A stretch of DNA of 56,498 nucleotides from Clostridia bacterium. GTDB lineage: Bacteria; Bacillota; Clostridia; Oscillospirales; Acutalibacteraceae. A program made the translations under genes and the position numbers. The stretch is from contig JAFUNA010000011.1 in assembly GCA_017473165.1 (NCBI GenBank), positions 1-56,498 on the forward strand, given 5' to 3'. This document shows, piece after piece, positions 8,863 through 16,937 of the stretch. How positions within the stretch are numbered: position 1 is the first letter of the stretch; every line of letters starts with the position of its first letter. The notes beneath the pieces are model-generated. The model searched no databases. It saw only the letters and a list, made by a program, of their open reading frames with translations, and was not told where the DNA came from.

Positions 8863-9150
8863 ATGAGAAAGAAAAGCTGCCGCAGGGACAGAATTATGGA
8901 CTCCGTTTCAACCGCTCTCGATTTGCCGAGAGATGCGGTTTCGGGCTATGCACACATCGAGATGAACGGCAACCGTGAAATAATCGTTGAGGGGTGTCAG
9001 GGCGTGATTGAATACGGTGACAGCGTGATTGCACTCAACACGGGACGGCTCACCGTGCGGATTTGCGGCTGCGAGCTGAGCATAATTTCAATGCAGGGCG
9101 GTCAGGCGATAATCAAGGGCATAATAACGGGCGTTGAATACTGTAATTAG
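8863..9150 (+). CDS. yqfC: YabP/YqfC-family sporulation protein
   Basis: A 95-residue protein of the YabP/YqfC family. It has a basic N-terminus, then LDLPRDAVSGYAHIEMNGNR and GCQGVIEYGDSVIALNTGRL, which match the small beta-rich YqfC fold. YqfC is a mother-cell (SigE-type) sporulation protein in Bacillus. It is followed after 9 nt by yqfD, the normal gene order. The phoH and ybeY genes that often follow are absent here. Confidence 0.9.
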   Translation: MRKKSCRRDRIMDSVSTALDLPRDAVSGYAHIEMNGNREIIVEGCQGVIEYGDSVIALNTGRLTVRICGCELSIISMQGGQAIIKGIITGVEYCN

Positions 9151-9159
9151 GAGAATCTT

Positions 9160-10329
9160 ATGTTTGTTGTCAGATTGATTCGTTTCCTTTTCGGTTATGT
9201 GATTTTTACGGCAAAGGGCGGTTTTCCCGAGCGATTCATAAATCTTTGCAGACGAAACGGAATTCTGCTTTGGGAGCTTAAAAGCGAGAATTCCGTCATT
9301 ACCGCCTGCACAGACCGCACGGGCTACAAAAAAATCCGCACGGCGGCACGCAAATCGGGCATGAGGGTGCGAATGAAAAAGAAGGTCGGACTTCCGTTTT
9401 TTCTTGACCGCCACAGCCGTCGTGTCGGAGTGCTGATTGGCGTTTGCTTGTGCGTTTCGGTGCTGCTCATTCTTTCAACCCGAATATGGAGCATCGACGT
9501 AACGGGCAACGTCAGAGTGTCAGAGGAGAAAATCATCGGTGTTTTTGAGGAGCTTGGGGTAAGACGGGGAGCTTCGGGTGCGGCAATTGACATAAAAATA
9601 ACCGAAATCGAGGCTCTGAAAAAGCTGCCCGAAATATCATGGCTGAATGTCAACATTGAGGGGAGTGCGGCGAGAATTGAGGTGCGTGAAACCGTTGAAA
9701 CTCCTGAAATCGATTTTGACGGAGCACCGACGGATATTGTTGCCGCCCGTGACGGACAGATTGTTATTCTGCGGCCCTTCAGCGGCACCGAGGAGCAGAA
9801 AATCGGCAATGCGGTGCTCAAGGGTGATCCGCTCATCAGCGGAATTGTTGAAAATAAAGATTTAACCGTAAGCTTTTGCCGCTCAAGGGGCTATGTTGTT
9901 GCACGCACGGCGAGAAACGAGAGCGTAAGTCAGCCCCAAAAAATAAAAATCCGCCGAAAAGCGGACGAAAAGAAGAGCTACATACTGAATTTCTTGTTTT
10001 TCAATATTCCGCTTGGAAAAATATCGGGTGAAAACCTTTACCGTGAAAGCAGCGAGATTTTCATAAACGGCGTAACCCTTCCCGTGGGGCTGACGGAATG
10101 CAGGGAAATAATTTTTGAAGAATCGGAGCTGACTCTGACGGAGAATCGGGCAAAGCTTGCGGCGTATTCGGATTTTCTTGAAAAATGCACCGAGGAATTC
10201 AGATATCTTAAGGTTGAAAAAAGCGATATAAAAGAAAAGACCGCCGACGGAGAATTCACCATCAGCGGAGAGTTTGTGTGCCTTGAAAACATCGGTAAGG
10301 AAATACCGATGGAGATTGAGGAGTCATGA
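9160..10329 (+). CDS. yqfD: Sporulation protein YqfD
   Basis: A membrane-anchored sporulation protein of 389 residues. A cytoplasmic N-terminal domain (FLFGYVIFTAKGGFPERFIN) precedes one clear membrane helix (residues about 88-107), then extracytoplasmic beta domains beginning IWSIDVTGNVRVSEEKI and including WLNVNIEGSAARIEVRE. This domain order is that of YqfD. AGGAG precedes the ATG. It ends 3 nt before the stop of the convergent ribbon-helix-helix gene. Confidence 0.93.
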   Translation: MFVVRLIRFLFGYVIFTAKGGFPERFINLCRRNGILLWELKSENSVITACTDRTGYKKIRTAARKSGMRVRMKKKVGLPFFLDRHSRRVGVLIGVCLCVSVLLILSTRIWSIDVTGNVRVSEEKIIGVFEELGVRRGASGAAIDIKITEIEALKKLPEISWLNVNIEGSAARIEVRETVETPEIDFDGAPTDIVAARDGQIVILRPFSGTEEQKIGNAVLKGDPLISGIVENKDLTVSFCRSRGYVVARTARNESVSQPQKIKIRRKADEKKSYILNFLFFNIPLGKISGENLYRESSEIFINGVTLPVGLTECREIIFEESELTLTENRAKLAAYSDFLEKCTEEFRYLKVEKSDIKEKTADGEFTISGEFVCLENIGKEIPMEIEES

Positions 10330-10332
10330 GGG

Positions 10333-10497
10333 TTATTCGATTTCAATTTTGCCGTGTTTTTTCTCATATTCTTCAATTGCATCTCTAATGAGAATTAAAA
10401 TTTGTGCGTTGGCAGAGCGGCCCTCGTAGTCTGCAACGAAATGGAGCTTGTGGAGCATATTTTCATCAATTCTTAAACTTAAACATTTAATAGCCAT
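10333..10497 (-). CDS. Ribbon-helix-helix (Arc/CopG-like) DNA-binding protein, 54 aa
   Basis: Short complete gene. The product begins MAIKCLSLRIDENMLHKL and continues GRSANAQILILIRDAIEEYE. This is the ribbon-helix-helix pattern: a short beta strand with alternating residues, a first helix, a turn with GRSAN and a second helix. GAGG lies 7 nt before the ATG. Such proteins are DNA-binding antitoxins or small repressors; no toxin gene is adjacent. An imperfect dyad at 10562-10587 lies about 65 bp upstream and could be its operator. Confidence 0.85.
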   Translation of the reverse strand: MAIKCLSLRIDENMLHKLHFVADYEGRSANAQILILIRDAIEEYEKKHGKIEIE

Positions 10498-10522
10498 AAA
10501 ATAACCTCAAAATAAATTCATA

Positions 10523-10551
10523 TTGACTTTATTTTATGTTTATTTTATAAT
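10523..10551 (+). promoter_or_regulatory. Orphan consensus promoter pointing into a gene-free stretch
   Basis: TTGACT (10523-10528), a 17-nt spacer and TATAAT (10546-10551) read rightwards. No plus-strand gene follows for about 1.3 kb, only repeat hairpins. The region is AT-rich, so a chance match is possible. Confidence 0.5.
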
Positions 10552-10561
10552 GATATGTGCA

Positions 10562-10587
10562 TAATGGCATCATAATGATGCTATTAA
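10562..10587. repeat. Imperfect dyad, possible operator
   Basis: TAATGGCATCAT and ATGATGCTATTA form an almost perfect palindrome just upstream of the divergently read ribbon-helix-helix gene. An operator role is inferred from position. Confidence 0.5.
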
Positions 10588-10615
10588 TATCGAATAAAAA
10601 TACATGATAATGTTA

Positions 10616-10775
10616 ATGGGACATCGAGGATGCAGTCCCCTACAATTTTAAATGAATTTGAGAGTAAAAAGGGGGACCGCTTGCGGTGGATGAGGTGCTA
10701 AAATAGAATATTCCACCTCATCACCGTCTATGACGGAGCTTCTCCTCAAGGAGAAGCCGTAACGGTTAATTACGG
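10616..10775. repeat. Intergenic repeat hairpins (REP-like)
   Basis: Gene-free. It holds GGGAC/GTCCC around a GTAGGGGACTGC motif (minus strand, also present at 47563-47590). Next is a 12-bp stem GGTGGATGAGGTG (10685-10697) with CACCTCATCACC (10714-10725), then GCTTCTCCT/AGGAGAAGC (10738-10757). Such stem sequences are commonly dispersed between genes in Clostridia. Confidence 0.6.
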
Positions 10776-10803
10776 TTTTATAACGCAAAAATATCATTGT
10801 CCG

Positions 10804-10834
10804 AAAAACAAAAAGGACAACCGAGTTGCCCTTT
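10804..10834 (-). terminator. Terminator after the broken XRE gene
   Basis: On the minus strand AGGGCAAC and GTTGTCCT pair around a 3-nt loop, followed by TTTTGTTTTT. Confidence 0.8.
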
Positions 10835-10845
10835 CATAAATTCTG

Positions 10846-11049
10846 TTATTCGTCTTTCAATCCGAGAATGTAATCGGTTGATGTGTTATAAAGCTTTGCA
10901 AGTGCAATTAGAATATCGGATGGAATATCACGCAGTCCCCGTTCATATCTGTTATATTGCGGCTGTTTCATGTTGAGATATTCGGCAACCTGTGCCTGCG
11001 TGAGGTCATTGTCTTAACGCAAATCACGGATTCTTTTGTAATATGCCAA
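10846..11049 (-). pseudogene. XRE-family HTH regulator interrupted by a nonsense codon
   Basis: Reading from a TTG at 11049 (AGAGG 8 nt upstream), the translation is LAYYKRIRDLR, stop, DNDLTQAQVAEYLNMKQPQY and then NRYERGLRDIPSDILIALAK. This is a typical Cro/C1-type helix-turn-helix. The in-frame TAA (11014-11016) sits where the family has Glu (LREDNDLTQ), so one base change GAA to TAA explains it. The rest is open and well conserved, so the lesion is recent, or a sequencing error. It lies 17 nt downstream of queT. Confidence 0.85.
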
Positions 11050-11066
11050 TAACCTCACCTCTTGGT

Positions 11067-11573
11067 TTATTTAAAAATTTTAGCTTTATTCAAACCGTAA
11101 TAAAGCGGTATTCCGCCGATAAGGCAGACTGCCAATTCTCCTGCACCCACTTCAAGTGCGGCAACGGCGAATGCCGACAGGCTTGCTTCGCCTCCGGGCA
11201 GCAGAAAAACAATTTCCGCACCGACGATGATTGCATTGAAAATCACGGGCATAATAATTGAAAGCAGCGGAAGCCCTTTCAGCGTGACTTTTCTCAACGC
11301 TCTTGCCGTTATCGCCGCAAGCAGGGTTGCCAGCGAGCCGAAAACGATGTCCCAGATTCCGAAGGGACTTGCAAGGTTACCGATGATGCAGCCCACGGTC
11401 AGACCGGGGATTGCGGCGGGCGAAAAGACCGAAAGCACGGTCAGAGCTTCGGAAAAACGGAACTGAATCGGTCCGTAGGCAATTCCGAATACGGAGCTCA
11501 GATAGGTTGCGGCTGCATAGATTGCCGCAATCATCGCTCCGATGACGAGGTTGAGGATTTTTTTGTTATTCAT
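11067..11573 (-). CDS. queT: QueT-family queuosine precursor transporter
   Basis: A 168-residue membrane protein with about five hydrophobic helices. It starts with a basic segment and IGAMIAAIYAAATYLSSVFG, followed by IQFRFSEALTVLSVFSPAAI and GCIIGNLASPFGIWDIVFG. These are QueT hallmarks. QueT is an ECF-type S component that takes up preQ1/preQ0-like queuosine precursors. The leader between it and the upstream HAD gene is structured and may be a preQ1 riboswitch. AAAAGGAG precedes the ATG. Confidence 0.88.
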   Translation of the reverse strand: MNNKKILNLVIGAMIAAIYAAATYLSSVFGIAYGPIQFRFSEALTVLSVFSPAAIPGLTVGCIIGNLASPFGIWDIVFGSLATLLAAITARALRKVTLKGLPLLSIIMPVIFNAIIVGAEIVFLLPGGEASLSAFAVAALEVGAGELAVCLIGGIPLYYGLNKAKIFK

Positions 11574-11586
11574 TTTTTGCTCCTTT

Positions 11587-11670
11587 TGCTGTCAAACAGC
11601 GCCTTTAGTTTTGTTCGGCACGAGCAGTGCCTGTCAGGAAGGTTTCGAACTGACATTTTGGCGTGACTTT
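11587..11670 (-). promoter_or_regulatory. Candidate preQ1 riboswitch in the queT leader
   Basis: On the minus strand the leader folds as an outer CGCC/GGCG pair enclosing TGTCAG/CTGACA and GGCAC/GTGCC hairpins. GTTCG in the first loop can pair with CGAAC after the second hairpin (a pseudoknot), and an A-rich ACAAAACTAAA tract follows. GCTGT/ACAGC lies directly before the ribosome binding site. Known knowledge: queT genes in this order of bacteria are often controlled by preQ1 riboswitches, including class III. I cannot assign the class. Confidence 0.5.
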
Positions 11671-11694
11671 CTTCACACCTGTGCTCAATCTATA

Positions 11695-12480
11695 TTAAAG
11701 ATACTCCGCAAGTGCCTTGAGGTTTTCAACCGCAACGCTTGCCTTGATATCCTGATTTGCATATTCCTCGGGGGTTGTAACTCCACTGTAAACAAGTGCA
11801 CAGGGAATACCGTGGTTTGCACCGATTGCGATGTCCGTTGCAAGACGGTCGCCTACAAACGCAAGCTCCTCTCTTTTGCAGCCGAGCATTTCGGTGATGT
11901 AGTCAACGGTTGCCGTCATGGGCTTGCCGAGAACAACGGGTCTTTTGCCTGTTGATGCGGCAAAAAGCTCAATCATTGAGCCCGTGTCGGGCATATAGCC
12001 GTCGGCTGTGGGGCAGTTGAGGTCGGGATGGGTTGCAAGATAAACCGCACCCTTGTCGATATATTTAACGGCATCCCACATTTTCTGATAGGTGAGAGTT
12101 GTGTCAAAGCCGAGAACAACTATGTCGGGGTCGGCGGAAACAAGGTTGATGCCCGCTTTTTCAAAATCACCCGTCAGACGCTCGTTTCCGAGAAGGAAAA
12201 CCTTTTTGCCCGAATAGTTTTTGTTGAGATAGTCCGCCGCAACGTGGGAAGAAATGATAACTCTGTTTTCGTCAACGGGGAAGCCCATTTTTTCAAGCTT
12301 TGCACGGCATACCTCAACGTTGTTTGACGAATTGTTTGTGAAGAAATAAAAATCTCTTCCGCTTTCACGGACCTTTTCGATGAAATCAATTGAACCCTCG
12401 ATAATGTTTCCGTCAAGATAGAAGGTTCCGTCCATATCGATTATAAAATATTTTGTGTTTGCAAAAACATTGCTTTTCAT
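11695..12480 (-). CDS. HAD-IIA family phosphatase (NagD/AraL-like)
   Basis: A 261-residue cytosolic phosphatase. Motif I is DMDGTFYLDG, motif II FFTNNSSNN, the cap includes LGFDTTLTYQKMWDAV, Lys lies in GKPMTATVDY, and motif IV is FVGDRLATDIAIGANHG. This set defines the HAD subfamily IIA (p-nitrophenylphosphatase, NagD, AraL). Members hydrolyse sugar phosphates or nucleotides with broad specificity. AAGGAG lies upstream of the ATG. queT follows after the structured leader. Confidence 0.92.
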   Translation of the reverse strand: MKSNVFANTKYFIIDMDGTFYLDGNIIEGSIDFIEKVRESGRDFYFFTNNSSNNVEVCRAKLEKMGFPVDENRVIISSHVAADYLNKNYSGKKVFLLGNERLTGDFEKAGINLVSADPDIVVLGFDTTLTYQKMWDAVKYIDKGAVYLATHPDLNCPTADGYMPDTGSMIELFAASTGKRPVVLGKPMTATVDYITEMLGCKREELAFVGDRLATDIAIGANHGIPCALVYSGVTTPEEYANQDIKASVAVENLKALAEYL

Positions 12481-12580
12481 GTTTTATTCTCCTTAAAAAC
12501 GTGACAAATAGGCACATTTACTGAAATTGACGGTGCGGTATTGTATAATTTAAGCATCTTAAGCGAACGGAGGGATACGG

Positions 12581-13030
12581 ATGAGAAGCTTTAAGGGCAT
12601 GACCCCGAAGGAATTGGGTCTTTTGCTGAAAAAATACCGCAAAACAAACGGCTACAAGCAGCAGGAGGTTGCCGATGCTATCGGAATCGGCCGTTCAAGC
12701 TACAGCAAATATGAAAACGGAACAAGAAGAATTGAATTTGATTCAATCATCAGGCTTTCCGTTCTTTATAATGTTTCCCTCGATGCTTTTTTTGCACCGT
12801 TTGTTGAAAACGGCGGCAATGCCGTTTCCGATCTGCCTGCAACGGCGATGCTTGTCAGCTCACCCGATTTGTCGGAAATTGACGACAGTCTGATTCTTCC
12901 TCTTTCGGCGGATGAAAAGAAGCTTATTCTTTATTACCGCAGCTGCTTCAGAAAGAATGAGATTATGGATAACGCCTACGAAATTCTCTGCAGCGACGCT
13001 GCCATTGCAGACGAAATTCAAGAGGATTAA
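12581..13030 (+). CDS. XRE-family transcriptional regulator
   Basis: A 149-residue DNA-binding protein. The N-terminal helix-turn-helix reads LGLLLKKYRKTNGYKQQEVA followed by GIGRSSYSKYENGTRRIEFD, typical of Cro/C1 repressors. The C-terminal half is acidic with a short helical SADEKKLILYYRSC segment and may sense a signal or dimerise. GGAGGG lies upstream of the ATG and a TATAAT (-10-like) at about 12545. Its target is unknown. Confidence 0.88.
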   Translation: MRSFKGMTPKELGLLLKKYRKTNGYKQQEVADAIGIGRSSYSKYENGTRRIEFDSIIRLSVLYNVSLDAFFAPFVENGGNAVSDLPATAMLVSSPDLSEIDDSLILPLSADEKKLILYYRSCFRKNEIMDNAYEILCSDAAIADEIQED

Positions 13031-13043
13031 GTTGCATATTTAT

Positions 13044-13077
13044 GCCCCCTGTTGATTACAGGGGGCTTTGTTTTTTT
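13044..13077 (+). terminator. Terminator after the XRE gene
   Basis: GCCCCCTGT and ACAGGGGGC form a 9-bp stem followed by TTTG and seven T. Its tail reaches the stop codon of the convergent coiled-coil gene. Confidence 0.9.
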
Positions 13078-13849
13078 ATTCGCTGATAACGGGAGGCTCG
13101 ATTTTGCCTGTAACGTTTCTGATGTTGTTGCGTGCGTTCTGAACCTCTGCAAGGCTGTTGGAAATTGCTTCGTCAGCGGTTTTCATGATGTCTTCAATGA
13201 AATCGCCTGCGGCAATTCTGATTTCAGCCGACCACTTGTTAGCCTTGTCGATAGCCTCGTCGGAACGCTGTCTTGCATCCTCGATTGTTCTTTCAGCCTG
13301 CTCTGTTGCGGCGCTTACGATGTTTTCCGCCTGTGCCTTTGCACCTGCGATTGTTGAAGCAGCTTCTTCCTGTGCAGCCTTTGCAATTGCTTCTGCGGTT
13401 GCCTTTGACTGAATAACGATTTCGCTGCTGTCAACCATAGCCGCAGCTTCAAGCTGTGCGTTGGCTCTGATGATTTTTGCATCCTCGTTGGCTGTGTTGA
13501 TAATCTGTTTTGCCTGTGCATCAGCCTCGGTGATTTTGTTCTTTGAATAGTCCTCTGTTTTGAGAACAAGAGTTCTTACCTTATCCTCTGCGGAGGAGAT
13601 GAGAGCACGGGATTTTTCCTGTGCACTTGTAACTGCGTTAACAGCCTCGTCCTTTGCCTTGATGAGGATGTTGTTTCTGTCGGCAACGATAGCTCTTGCC
13701 TGTGTGATTTCGTTGGGAAGGTTAAGTCTTATGTCCTCAATAGCGGTTCTGATTGCGTTTGCATCAACGCCGATTTTGCTTGAAAGGGGAACCTTTGAAC
13801 CCGCCTCAAGAATATCTTCAATCTGGTCAAGTAAATTCTCAATATTCAT
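13076..13849 (-). CDS. Long coiled-coil protein, F0 subunit B-like
   Basis: A 257-residue soluble protein, mostly one Ala/Glu/Lys/Gln-rich helix (residues about 45-240) with heptad character. Runs such as AKAAQEEAASTIAGAKAQAE resemble ATP synthase b subunits and DivIVA-type proteins, but no membrane anchor and no ATP synthase neighbours are present. Homologues sit beside coaD in related Clostridia, commonly annotated as ATPase-like. Its start overlaps the coaD stop in an ATGA, so the two are translationally coupled. Function unknown. Confidence 0.75.
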   Translation of the reverse strand: MNIENLLDQIEDILEAGSKVPLSSKIGVDANAIRTAIEDIRLNLPNEITQARAIVADRNNILIKAKDEAVNAVTSAQEKSRALISSAEDKVRTLVLKTEDYSKNKITEADAQAKQIINTANEDAKIIRANAQLEAAAMVDSSEIVIQSKATAEAIAKAAQEEAASTIAGAKAQAENIVSAATEQAERTIEDARQRSDEAIDKANKWSAEIRIAAGDFIEDIMKTADEAISNSLAEVQNARNNIRNVTGKIEPPVISE

Positions 13850-14346
13850 TTCGAAAACCTGTTCCTTTCTTTAATTCTTTTTATTATGTCATCGCACACC
13901 TGTGCAGGAACAAACTCGCTTATATCGCCGCCGAATTCGCAGACCTGCTTGACAACGCTTGATGAAAGATACATATTCTCTGCGTTTGCGGTCAGAAAAA
14001 CGGTTTCGAGCTCGGGGTTGAGCTTTTTGTTTGTCAAAGCCTGCTGAAATTCGTATTCAAAGTCCGAAACAGCACGCAGACCTTTTACAACCGCACAAGC
14101 ACCTTTTTTGTCGGCATATTCCGCAAGCAGACCGCCGTAGGTTTCGATTTCAACGTTATCGATATCGGTCAGACTGCGTTTGAGCAGCTCAACTCTTTCT
14201 TCAACGGTGAAATATCCCGCAGGCTTGTGGTAGTTTATCATAACAACAACGATAACCTTGTCAAAAAGCTTTGCCGCACGGTGGATAATATCGATGTGTC
14301 CTATTGTTACCGGGTCAAAGCTGCCCGGACAGATTGCCGTTTTCAT
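13846..14346 (-). CDS. coaD: Phosphopantetheine adenylyltransferase
   Basis: Cytosolic enzyme of coenzyme A synthesis; it joins 4'-phosphopantetheine and ATP to give dephospho-CoA. The sequence starts MKTAICPGSFDPVTIGHIDI with the T/HxGH nucleotidyl-transfer motif, and has SDFEYEFQQALTNKKL and NAENMYLSSSVVKQ near the end. At 166 residues it is the usual size. The start at 14346 is the family start; the open frame extends 29 codons further upstream without support. It follows rsmD by 4 nt. Confidence 0.97.
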   Translation of the reverse strand: MKTAICPGSFDPVTIGHIDIIHRAAKLFDKVIVVVMINYHKPAGYFTVEERVELLKRSLTDIDNVEIETYGGLLAEYADKKGACAVVKGLRAVSDFEYEFQQALTNKKLNPELETVFLTANAENMYLSSSVVKQVCEFGGDISEFVPAQVCDDIIKRIKERNRFSK

Positions 14347-14350
14347 ATAA

Positions 14351-14887
14351 TCAACTCTTTCGGTAAACGGTAACAGCAACCTTGCTGTATTTATATTCCT
14401 TTGATTTTTTGAGGTCGCCGTATTCCTCGTCAAGCTCCTCTTTGAAGGGATGCTCGCAGATTACCATTCCGCCCTCTGCAATATTATCGCCGATTTTTGC
14501 AAGAGCTTTCTGAAGCAGACCCTTTTCATAGGGAGGGTCAAGAAAAGCGATGTCAAAAATTCTGTCGGTCATAGAAATGAAGGCGATGGAATCGGTCTGG
14601 GCAACGGTTGCCTTGAAATCAAGCTTTGTTTTTGCAAGATTTTCTTTAACGATTTTAACTGCGTTTTTGTCCGAGTCAACAAAAACCGCACTTTCTGCAC
14701 CTCGGCTGAGGGCTTCGATTCCCAGCTGACCCGAGCCTGCAAACAAATCAAGAATGCGTCTGCCCTCGATTTCAAACTGGATTGCGCTGAAAAGTGCTTC
14801 TTTGACTTTGTCGGTAGTCGGTCTGACGTCGTTGCCCTCAAGGGTGCGGAGCGTCATGCCTCTTGCCGAGCCGGTGATTACTCTCAT
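14351..14887 (-). CDS. rsmD: 16S rRNA (guanine966-N2)-methyltransferase
   Basis: A 178-residue Rossmann methyltransferase acting on the 30S subunit. It starts MRVITGSARGMTLRTLEG, then RPTTDKVKEALFSAI, the SAM-binding ILDLFAGSGQLGIEALSRGA, and the catalytic DPPY. Order rsmD-coaD is the classic arrangement in Firmicutes. The ATG has a GGAGG-like site (AGGACTGT) upstream. Confidence 0.96.
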   Translation of the reverse strand: MRVITGSARGMTLRTLEGNDVRPTTDKVKEALFSAIQFEIEGRRILDLFAGSGQLGIEALSRGAESAVFVDSDKNAVKIVKENLAKTKLDFKATVAQTDSIAFISMTDRIFDIAFLDPPYEKGLLQKALAKIGDNIAEGGMVICEHPFKEELDEEYGDLKKSKEYKYSKVAVTVYRKS

Positions 14888-14985
14888 ATACAGTCCTCCG
14901 ATGAGTTTATAATCAATTTATTATCGCATTAAATATATTGTAATGTCAAGTAAAAAGTTAACAAAATAAGAAAAAGTTGTATTTT

Positions 14986-16833
14986 TTATTGCCCGTTATC
15001 TGTATTTTGACCGTGAAAAGCCTCAAAAACCGCTTTTGCCGCATTTTTATTCATGCCTTTTACCGCCGCAAGCTCATCTTCGGTTGCCTGTGAAACGGCT
15101 TTGACGGTTTTGAAATGCTTCAGAAGAGCCTTGCATCGGCTTTCGCCTATGCCCTCAATTGAGGTGAGGGTTGACGAGAGGGTCGATTTCTTTCTTCGGC
15201 TGCGGTGATATTCTATTGCAAAGCGGTGCACCTCCTCTTGAATGGTCGAAACAAGAGTGAAGGCAGACCTTTTGGAGGTCAGCGAAAGCTCATCGCCCGA
15301 GCAGGCGATTGCACGGGTTTTGTGGTGAGAATCCTTGACCATGCCGAAAAGCGGAATGTCGAGATTGTATTTTTCAAGCACGGGTTTTACGGCGTTGACC
15401 TGACCCTGACCGCCGTCAAGCAGAATAAGGTCGGGCAGTCTGCCGAAGCCTTCGCCCGTATCTTTTTCTTCAAAATAGCGGAGAATCCGTCGCTCGATAA
15501 CCTCCGCCATTGATGCGTAGTCATCCTGCCCCGAAAAGCCCTTGATGGCAAATCGGCGGTAGGCTTTTTTATAGGGCAAGCCGCCCTTGAAAACAACCAT
15601 GCCTGCAACGTTTTCGCTTCCTGCTGTGTGCGAAATGTCGTAGGATTCGATAAACTGCGGAGGGGCTTTGAGCCCGAGAAGTGTGCCGAGCTCGTCCAAT
15701 GCGGCAGTTGCCTTGCCCGTTTTGCCGAGATAAATTGCAAGCTTCTGTGCGGCGTTTGAGCGGCACATCTCAATCAGCGAATGCTGCTCGCCTCGTTGCG
15801 GTGTAACGATATTCACCTTTCTGCCCGCAAGTGACGTGAGCCATTCGCAAAGCAGCTCGCTGTCGCTGACCTCGCCGTCAACGGCGATTCTTCGGGGCAC
15901 GAAATCCCTCATGGAATAATAGCTGCGGATTAATTCGTGCCTTGCTTCGGGCAGATTTTCGGGAAAATCAAAGATGAAATGCTCGGAATCATAAAGCCGA
16001 GAATCCCTGTAACGTATAACGGAAAGACACGCCTTTTCATCGGAGCAGACAACGGCAAAAACATCCTGCTCCTCAACCGATGCCGCAACAACCTTTTGCT
16101 TTTCGTTAACCTTTTTGATTGCGTTTATCTTGTCACGGATTTTTGCCGCCTTTTCAAACTCCAGATTTTCCGATGCTTCAAGCATCTTTTCCGTGAGGGC
16201 GTCGATTACCTTGCCAGAGCCGTTGACAATGAAATCAAGAGCCTGATTGATTGCCTCCTCGTGAGCCTCTGCCGTTGTTTTGCCTGCACAGGGTGCGGCA
16301 CACTGACCGATGAAGAAATTAAGGCAGGGTCTGCTTTTGTTGTAATCCCTCGGAAAAACCTTTGAGCACTGGGGCAGCAAAAATATCTTTTTGGCAGAAT
16401 CTATGGCGTTGGTTATGCCGTAGGAATTGGTGTAGGGTCCGATGTATTCCGCACCGTCATCGAGCCGCTGCTTTACGGCAAGAATATTTTTCCAGCCGTT
16501 TTTTGTAATTTTGATATAGTGATAGCCCTTGTCATCCTTTAAAAGAATATTATATTTCGGACTGTGCTGCTTTATGAGAGAGCATTCAAGAATAAGAGCT
16601 TCGAATTCGCTGTCGCACATTATATAGTCGAAATCCTCAACGTTTTCAACCATTTTGCGAACCTTTATGCCGTGGTTATTCTGTGAGCCGAAATAGGTGC
16701 TGACACGGTTTTTAAGCGCCTTTGCCTTGCCCACATAGATTATTTCACCTTTTTTGTTTTTCATGAGATAGACGCCCGGAGTAAGGGGCAGGCTCATGGA
16801 TTTTTTTCGCAGATACGGCATTCTTTCGTTCAC
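14986..16833 (-). CDS. uvrC: Excinuclease ABC subunit C
   Basis: Nucleotide excision repair endonuclease that makes both incisions with UvrA/UvrB. The 615 residues contain the N-terminal GIY-YIG domain (PGVYLMKNKKGEIIYVGKAK), a four-Cys-like region, the UVR motif LEFEKAAKIRDKINAIKKV, the RNase H-like UvrC domain with SYDISHTAGSENVAGMVVF and LLDGGQGQVN, and a C-terminal helix-hairpin-helix (IEGIGESRCKALLKHF). A GTG start at 16833 is preceded by GGGTGG. Confidence 0.97.
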   Translation of the reverse strand: MNERMPYLRKKSMSLPLTPGVYLMKNKKGEIIYVGKAKALKNRVSTYFGSQNNHGIKVRKMVENVEDFDYIMCDSEFEALILECSLIKQHSPKYNILLKDDKGYHYIKITKNGWKNILAVKQRLDDGAEYIGPYTNSYGITNAIDSAKKIFLLPQCSKVFPRDYNKSRPCLNFFIGQCAAPCAGKTTAEAHEEAINQALDFIVNGSGKVIDALTEKMLEASENLEFEKAAKIRDKINAIKKVNEKQKVVAASVEEQDVFAVVCSDEKACLSVIRYRDSRLYDSEHFIFDFPENLPEARHELIRSYYSMRDFVPRRIAVDGEVSDSELLCEWLTSLAGRKVNIVTPQRGEQHSLIEMCRSNAAQKLAIYLGKTGKATAALDELGTLLGLKAPPQFIESYDISHTAGSENVAGMVVFKGGLPYKKAYRRFAIKGFSGQDDYASMAEVIERRILRYFEEKDTGEGFGRLPDLILLDGGQGQVNAVKPVLEKYNLDIPLFGMVKDSHHKTRAIACSGDELSLTSKRSAFTLVSTIQEEVHRFAIEYHRSRRKKSTLSSTLTSIEGIGESRCKALLKHFKTVKAVSQATEDELAAVKGMNKNAAKAVFEAFHGQNTDNGQ

Positions 16834-16937
16834 ATAATCACCACCCGATATTTTGTCAATTATATTATACCTTCATATGTTTGTTTCTGCAAGTGTAATC
16901 TTACTGTTGCGTTTTGGTAACTTTATGTTATAATTAA

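Noticed and set aside
10616-10775. CRISPR array
   Set aside because: The repeats are hairpins of unequal spacing without regular spacers, and no cas genes are present.
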